Shown here: positions 60,513 to 64,000 of the stretch, piece after piece
Layout of the letters: every line of letters starts with the position of its first letter
How positions within the stretch are numbered: the stretch's first letter is position 1
Assembly: GCA_022842445.1 (NCBI GenBank)
Contig: JALHPO010000003.1
Location: 1-64,000 of the forward strand
DNA length: 64,000 nucleotides
Direction of reading: 5' to 3'
Source of the DNA: Nitrospira sp.
GTDB lineage: Bacteria; Nitrospirota; Nitrospiria; Nitrospirales; Nitrospiraceae
The notes under the pieces: model-generated
What the model was told of the DNA's origin: nothing
Database searches by the model: none
What the model saw: the letters and a program-made list of their open reading frames with translations, nothing else
Made by a program: the position numbers and the translations under genes

Positions 60513-63500
60513 CTAATTGACCGGGATCGCGACTACCACATCGGACTGCAAATCGCCATCCTGATCTTTGCCGTCGTGTCCGACGCTATACAGCACACGT
60601 TTCTTGAGATTCACCAGCATCGGGAACCCGGTATATGGATCATAGAATTTCTGCCCGGCCTTGGCGATGCGAGGCAGCAGCTCGGCATCCAGAGGACCCC
60701 GACGTATCCACGCCTGCAAACTGGCAAGACGCAAATGCGCCTCCACATCGACGACCAACCCATTATAGAGATCCCAGGGCGCCAACGGTTCCAGCCCGAT
60801 GACATTTTCGACCGGATTCACAAAATAGTCTTTCAGTGAATCTGCCGGAAAGGAAATATAATTGCTCCATCTCGGCAGGGAGCCATATTGCCCCTCGGCC
60901 GACGCCTTGGAGGACGCTTCATAATAGTCTGCATAGTCGTTGAGCCGCCGCTGTTTCGGCAGTGGAAGAAATGACGCGACGGCCGCCGGCACCGTTTGTT
61001 TTTTCTCCTTTGCCACCTTCAATTGAGCATCGAAGCTCTTTGCCGCATGGACCAACTCACTCTGCATCGGCCAACGAACCGACAGTTCCTCCTGATCGAG
61101 CGGGCGCAGCATTTTCGCGAGACGCCCCAGATATTTCCCGTCAAAATCCGACGATATCAGAAGCCCGGAGGCAACCGTGATGTCGTCATTCATAGCTTGG
61201 AGCGCCAGGGTTTTCACCGGAAGCGTCCTGGCCTGGCCCAACGCAATGCGCCAGGCTTCCAGATCCATTTCAAGTCGATCGATTCCGATATCGGTCCCCT
61301 GAGCAAACCCTTCCGCCACATACAGGCGATGCGCAAAGTTGATCTCGGCGCAAGGCGGACTGATGCCCTGGCCATAGCCCCAATCTTCAAATGACAGCTT
61401 ATGCCATTGTCCATACCGGCTCAGCATCGGCCCCGTCTGCCCCGCCAACTTACCGATAGAATCACGGTGCAACTTGAATCGGCCTGCAGGGTCCGATCCT
61501 TTGAACCATCCGCTCAGGGCCTTCGCAGACACATCTGATTGCCCTGTAGGCGGGCCGTCACTGGCGCCTCCAAGGCAGGATAACGCTTTATCTGCATCAT
61601 GCAAATCAGGCTTTCGTTCATATCCGGCTTGAATGGGGTCTTGCCCGCGAGGCGCGTCGAATCCCAGCAGGAGCAGGTACCCGTTCTTATTGATGTCCGA
61701 CACCCTTCGCTGCGGGCTGGTGGTCAAGTTGCCGAACGCGGAAGACGGGGGTTCTTCCATAATGGCCCATACCAATCCTAAGGCTCCGATTCCCAGCACC
61801 ACCAGCGTACATGAAAGTACCACCAGCGCAATGACGGACATGACGATCGCGCGTGTCGTGGAGAAGCAGGATCGAATAAAACTGGTTAGAGCGATACCAA
61901 GACGAGTCAGCCTTGATGGCAGTTTGGGACGCGGCTTTGGTTGTGTCGTGCGTTCTCGTGTATCCGCCTGCCTGTGCAGATCCGGTGATTCGGACAAAAC
62001 ACCGGCGGCACCCTGTGCAGAATAAATCGTAGTCGGCTCTCCCCACACAGCTGCATTCGGCTCTGCTTCCAACATCGGAGAAGTCGGAGACTCTCCGGCG
62101 AACCGAATAGACTCGCTGGTTTTGATCCATTCCTTCGGCGCTGGCACAGGCTCAAAAGGAGCCTTTTCTTCCACCAATACCGGGTTTGGCTCTTCATGTT
62201 CGGCCTGACGATCAGGCATTTCATCGAGAATCGCCCACGAACCAGCCGTCTTTGGTACCGGCTCCACATGAGATCCCGACATGCCTCCCTGAGAAGCAAG
62301 CCCGGGTTCGACAGAATCTTCAGTTGGTGAGATGGCAACATTTTCAGACTGGAGATTGAGCGGAGCGACGTCCGCAGCCGGTAGCGGGTTCTCTTCGGAA
62401 ATCCACGGCGGAGCGGGCGCCACCTGTTCCAAGGACTGTCGAGGCTCTCCGGCAAAGGCAAAGGTGGAAGGCTGCTCATCCACTGCTCCGTCGGCGGCTT
62501 GATAGGCCGCGGGCGCAACGGCTGAAGAGAAGTCCGCCGGAACAGGGGCCGCTTCGGACAGAAACGGAGCAGGCGACGATCCCATGATGGAAAAGGTGTC
62601 CGCTTCCGACGCGCCATCGACGGTTGAAAGAACGGAGAGCGGAGGATCCTGCGTATACACCGGTTCCGGGTGAACTGCAGGCGCCTGCTCGACCGGAGAT
62701 TCAACGACCGTTTCCTCCATCTGCTGGTGAGGAATGACAATGGCGGATTCCTGAACCTGATCCCAGGGCATTGGGGCAGCTTCAGACGAGGCCGCCGCCA
62801 CACTCAGGGGCGGTGTCGTGCGCGCAGCTTCCTCAATTTCAATCGTGCCGGGATCGACTTCCTGTCCGTACAAAGTCGGCTGTGAAACAGGGGCCGCGAT
62901 TCCGACCTTTAATGTGTTCTGGAAGACCGAGTCCCAGGACAACTCTTCTCCGCTCGCCCCTGCAACCAGGCTCGCTGGACTCTGATCCGGCCCAAGCGGA
63001 GATGACAGGGCATCCGGCGATTCCGCACTCAGCTGATCCGGAATCCTGACTGTCGTCTCCTGAACCTCGTCCCATGGCATCGGTGTTGGGACCGGTTGCG
63101 GCGCAGCCTCCTGCTGAATGTCCAGCGGCTGACTGTCCCACGCTTGAACCGGCTCCGTTGTGAACGCAGGAGGATCTTCCGACTGCCACGGAACTGAGTC
63201 CGGCGCGAGACCGGATGACAACGTATCCGCTGATTCTGCACTCAGCTGATCCGGAATCCTGACTGTCGTCTCCTGAACCTCGTCCCACGGCATCGGTGTT
63301 GGGACCGGTTGCGGCGCAGTCTCCTGCTGAATGTCCAGCGGCTGGCTGTCCCACGCTTGAACCGGCTCCGTTGTGAACACAGGAGGATCTTCCGACTGCG
63401 ACGGAACTGAGTCGGATGCAAGACCGGCTGACAGCGTATCCGCGGATTCCGCACTCAGCTGATCCGGAATCCTGACCGTCGTTTCCTGAACCTCGTCCCA

Positions 63501-64000
63501 CGGCATCGGTGTTGGGACCGGTTGCGGCGCAGTCTCCTGCTGAATGTCCAGCGGCTGGCTGTCCCACGCTTGAACCGGCTCCGTTGCAAGCAGAGCAGGG
63601 TCTTCCGACTGTGATGAGACCGATCTGGGATCGAAATCGATCGAGCCATGCCCATTCATCGACGGATCATGCGGCGACGGCGCATCGACGAACCCTTGCT
63701 CTTCCCCTGGCAAGCCCGCGCTCACATCCTCCGGCGCACGTTCAAGATGCACAGAATCAGCAGACGCCTGCTCTGCTGACGAATTGTCTGTCCCCCCCCA
63801 GGGCGTCGATTCAGCGATGGATTCGGAGACACTCGGCGCGGCGCCATCCTCGTCCATTGAAGGGACATACGGCGCGGCTTCAGCCGGTGGACGAACGGTA
63901 AATTTCCCTGTTTGCGGATCGACACAGCCGGCCAACCGAACATCGACAGGGCTCCCCGGAGCAAGCTCTTTGATCTTCTCGTAGAGTTGTGAGGCTCGGT
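60513..64000 (-). CDS. Very large single-span membrane protein with 71-residue repeats; 5' end outside window
   Basis: At least 1162 residues; the frame remains open through the right edge, so the TTG at 63935 is not taken as the start. The visible N-terminal part (63.6-64.0 kb) begins IKELAPGSPVDVRLAGCVDP. Then come about 600 residues, Pro/Glu/Ser/Val-rich and cytosolic, including three near-identical 71-residue repeats with PMPWDEVQETTVRIPDQL and a weak fourth copy near 62.75 kb (PMPWDQVQESAIVIPHQQ). A TM helix at about 61.77-61.84 kb (SVIALVVLSCTLVVLGIGAL) precedes a 415-residue extracytoplasmic domain that ends in a pseudopilin-like YDPYTGFPM...SVGHDGKDQ. Function unknown. Confidence 0.75.
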   Translation of the reverse strand, partial: RASQLYEKIKELAPGSPVDVRLAGCVDPQTGKFTVRPPAEAAPYVPSMDEDGAAPSVSESIAESTPWGGTDNSSAEQASADSVHLERAPEDVSAGLPGEEQGFVDAPSPHDPSMNGHGSIDFDPRSVSSQSEDPALLATEPVQAWDSQPLDIQQETAPQPVPTPMPWDEVQETTVRIPDQLSAESADTLSAGLASDSVPSQSEDPPVFTTEPVQAWDSQPLDIQQETAPQPVPTPMPWDEVQETTVRIPDQLSAESADTLSSGLAPDSVPWQSEDPPAFTTEPVQAWDSQPLDIQQEAAPQPVPTPMPWDEVQETTVRIPDQLSAESPDALSSPLGPDQSPASLVAGASGEELSWDSVFQNTLKVGIAAPVSQPTLYGQEVDPGTIEIEEAARTTPPLSVAAASSEAAPMPWDQVQESAIVIPHQQMEETVVESPVEQAPAVHPEPVYTQDPPLSVLSTVDGASEADTFSIMGSSPAPFLSEAAPVPADFSSAVAPAAYQAADGAVDEQPSTFAFAGEPRQSLEQVAPAPPWISEENPLPAADVAPLNLQSENVAISPTEDSVEPGLASQGGMSGSHVEPVPKTAGSWAILDEMPDRQAEHEEPNPVLVEEKAPFEPVPAPKEWIKTSESIRFAGESPTSPMLEAEPNAAVWGEPTTIYSAQGAAGVLSESPDLHRQADTRERTTQPKPRPKLPSRLTRLGIALTSFIRSCFSTTRAIVMSVIALVVLSCTLVVLGIGALGLVWAIMEEPPSSAFGNLTTSPQRRVSDINKNGYLLLLGFDAPRGQDPIQAGYERKPDLHDADKALSCLGGASDGPPTGQSDVSAKALSGWFKGSDPAGRFKLHRDSIGKLAGQTGPMLSRYGQWHKLSFEDWGYGQGISPPCAEINFAHRLYVAEGFAQGTDIGIDRLEMDLEAWRIALGQARTLPVKTLALQAMNDDITVASGLLISSDFDGKYLGRLAKMLRPLDQEELSVRWPMQSELVHAAKSFDAQLKVAKEKKQTVPAAVASFLPLPKQRRLNDYADYYEASSKASAEGQYGSLPRWSNYISFPADSLKDYFVNPVENVIGLEPLAPWDLYNGLVVDVEAHLRLASLQAWIRRGPLDAELLPRIAKAGQKFYDPYTGFPMLVNLKKRVLYSVGHDGKDQDGDLQSDVVVAIPVN
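63029..63655 (-). repeat. Three tandem 213-bp repeats inside the large membrane protein gene
   Basis: Units 63029-63241, 63242-63454 and 63455-63655 (last incomplete) are nearly identical at the DNA level. Differences are scattered single bases, including synonymous ones. Each codes 71 residues. The period is a multiple of three, so change of copy number keeps the frame. Confidence 0.9.

Noticed and set aside
1..64000. tRNA, rRNA, riboswitch or transposase genes
   Set aside because: I scanned for T-loop GTTCGAATC-type and conserved rRNA motifs and for DDE/tyrosine recombinase motifs and saw none; a tRNAscan-SE/Infernal run would be decisive.

Overview
The window (about 59% GC by eye, densely coded, little spacer) looks like the chromosome of a Nitrospira-type bacterium (phylum Nitrospirota). 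This is inferred from the gene mix: an FhlA-like GAF/sigma-54 regulator, CbbQ-type ATPase, KamA, TIGR04283/TIGR04282 glycosyltransferases, DUF3015, DUF3332, DUF4105 and DUF5069 proteins, and many short cysteine-rich or glycine-zipper lipoproteins. It is also suggested by dispersed intergenic repeats that resemble ones I recall from Nitrospira. No rRNA, tRNA, transposase, integrase or CRISPR array was seen, and there is no sign of a recent mobile element beyond the small non-coding repeats.

Left part (1-14 kb): the 5' two thirds of an RND drug-efflux system (permease cut by the window edge, adaptor complete), hemerythrin, STAS and zinc-ribbon proteins, a sigma-54 activator, a CDGSH Fe-S protein, two large K+/Na+:H+ antiporters flanking a two-domain universal stress protein, a HAD phosphatase, and a periplasmic protein built of two copies of one domain.

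Middle (14-38 kb): a run on the minus strand (14.0-19.6 kb) holds redox and detoxification genes: two VOC proteins, a Rieske-flavodoxin fusion with an apparent frameshift, FrnE-like DsbA, pirin, DUF5069 and an NmrA-like reductase. Then come two related glycine-zipper lipoproteins, DUF167, a CbbQ/NorQ AAA ATPase without its partner, a hybrid histidine kinase translationally coupled to a YkgJ-DUF2156 fusion, and a plus-strand run of ATP-grasp-like protein, glutaredoxin-like protein, KamA-type lysine 2,3-aminomutase, dCTP deaminase, a membrane protein, two arsenosugar-type transferases and an SDR. Small lipoproteins and a B12-binding-type radical SAM protein follow.

Main find (38.7-53.3 kb): a complete-looking aryl-polyene / xanthomonadin-like pigment locus. 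A plus-strand operon carries a flavin-dependent oxidoreductase of the halogenase superfamily, an FkbO/Hyg5/XanB2-type chorismatase (which would make a hydroxybenzoate starter), a NodB deacetylase and a lipoprotein. Facing it is a tightly overlapping minus-strand operon: methyltransferase, ACP, AMP ligase, small hotdog dehydratase, LPLAT acyltransferase, LolA-like carrier, MMPL exporter, ketosynthase, chain-length-factor-like ketosynthase, second hotdog dehydratase, FabG-like reductase and glycosyltransferase. Together they could make a hydroxybenzoyl starter, extend it into a conjugated polyene on the ACP, attach it to a lipid or sugar carrier and export it to the outer membrane.

Right part (53.3-64 kb): DUF4105 outer-envelope protein, DUF3015 and DUF3332 proteins, M48 protease, TIGR00266 protein, a Tat-exported amidohydrolase and a very large single-span membrane protein with three near-identical 71-residue repeats, cut by the window end.

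Intergenic DNA carries three repeat families: tracts with a 7-bp period (at nine or more places, two overlapping start codons), irregular arrays of about 50-110 bp spacing around a GCTCGGTCAATGCGCGCAG-like core (three places), and one 120-bp imperfect palindrome.
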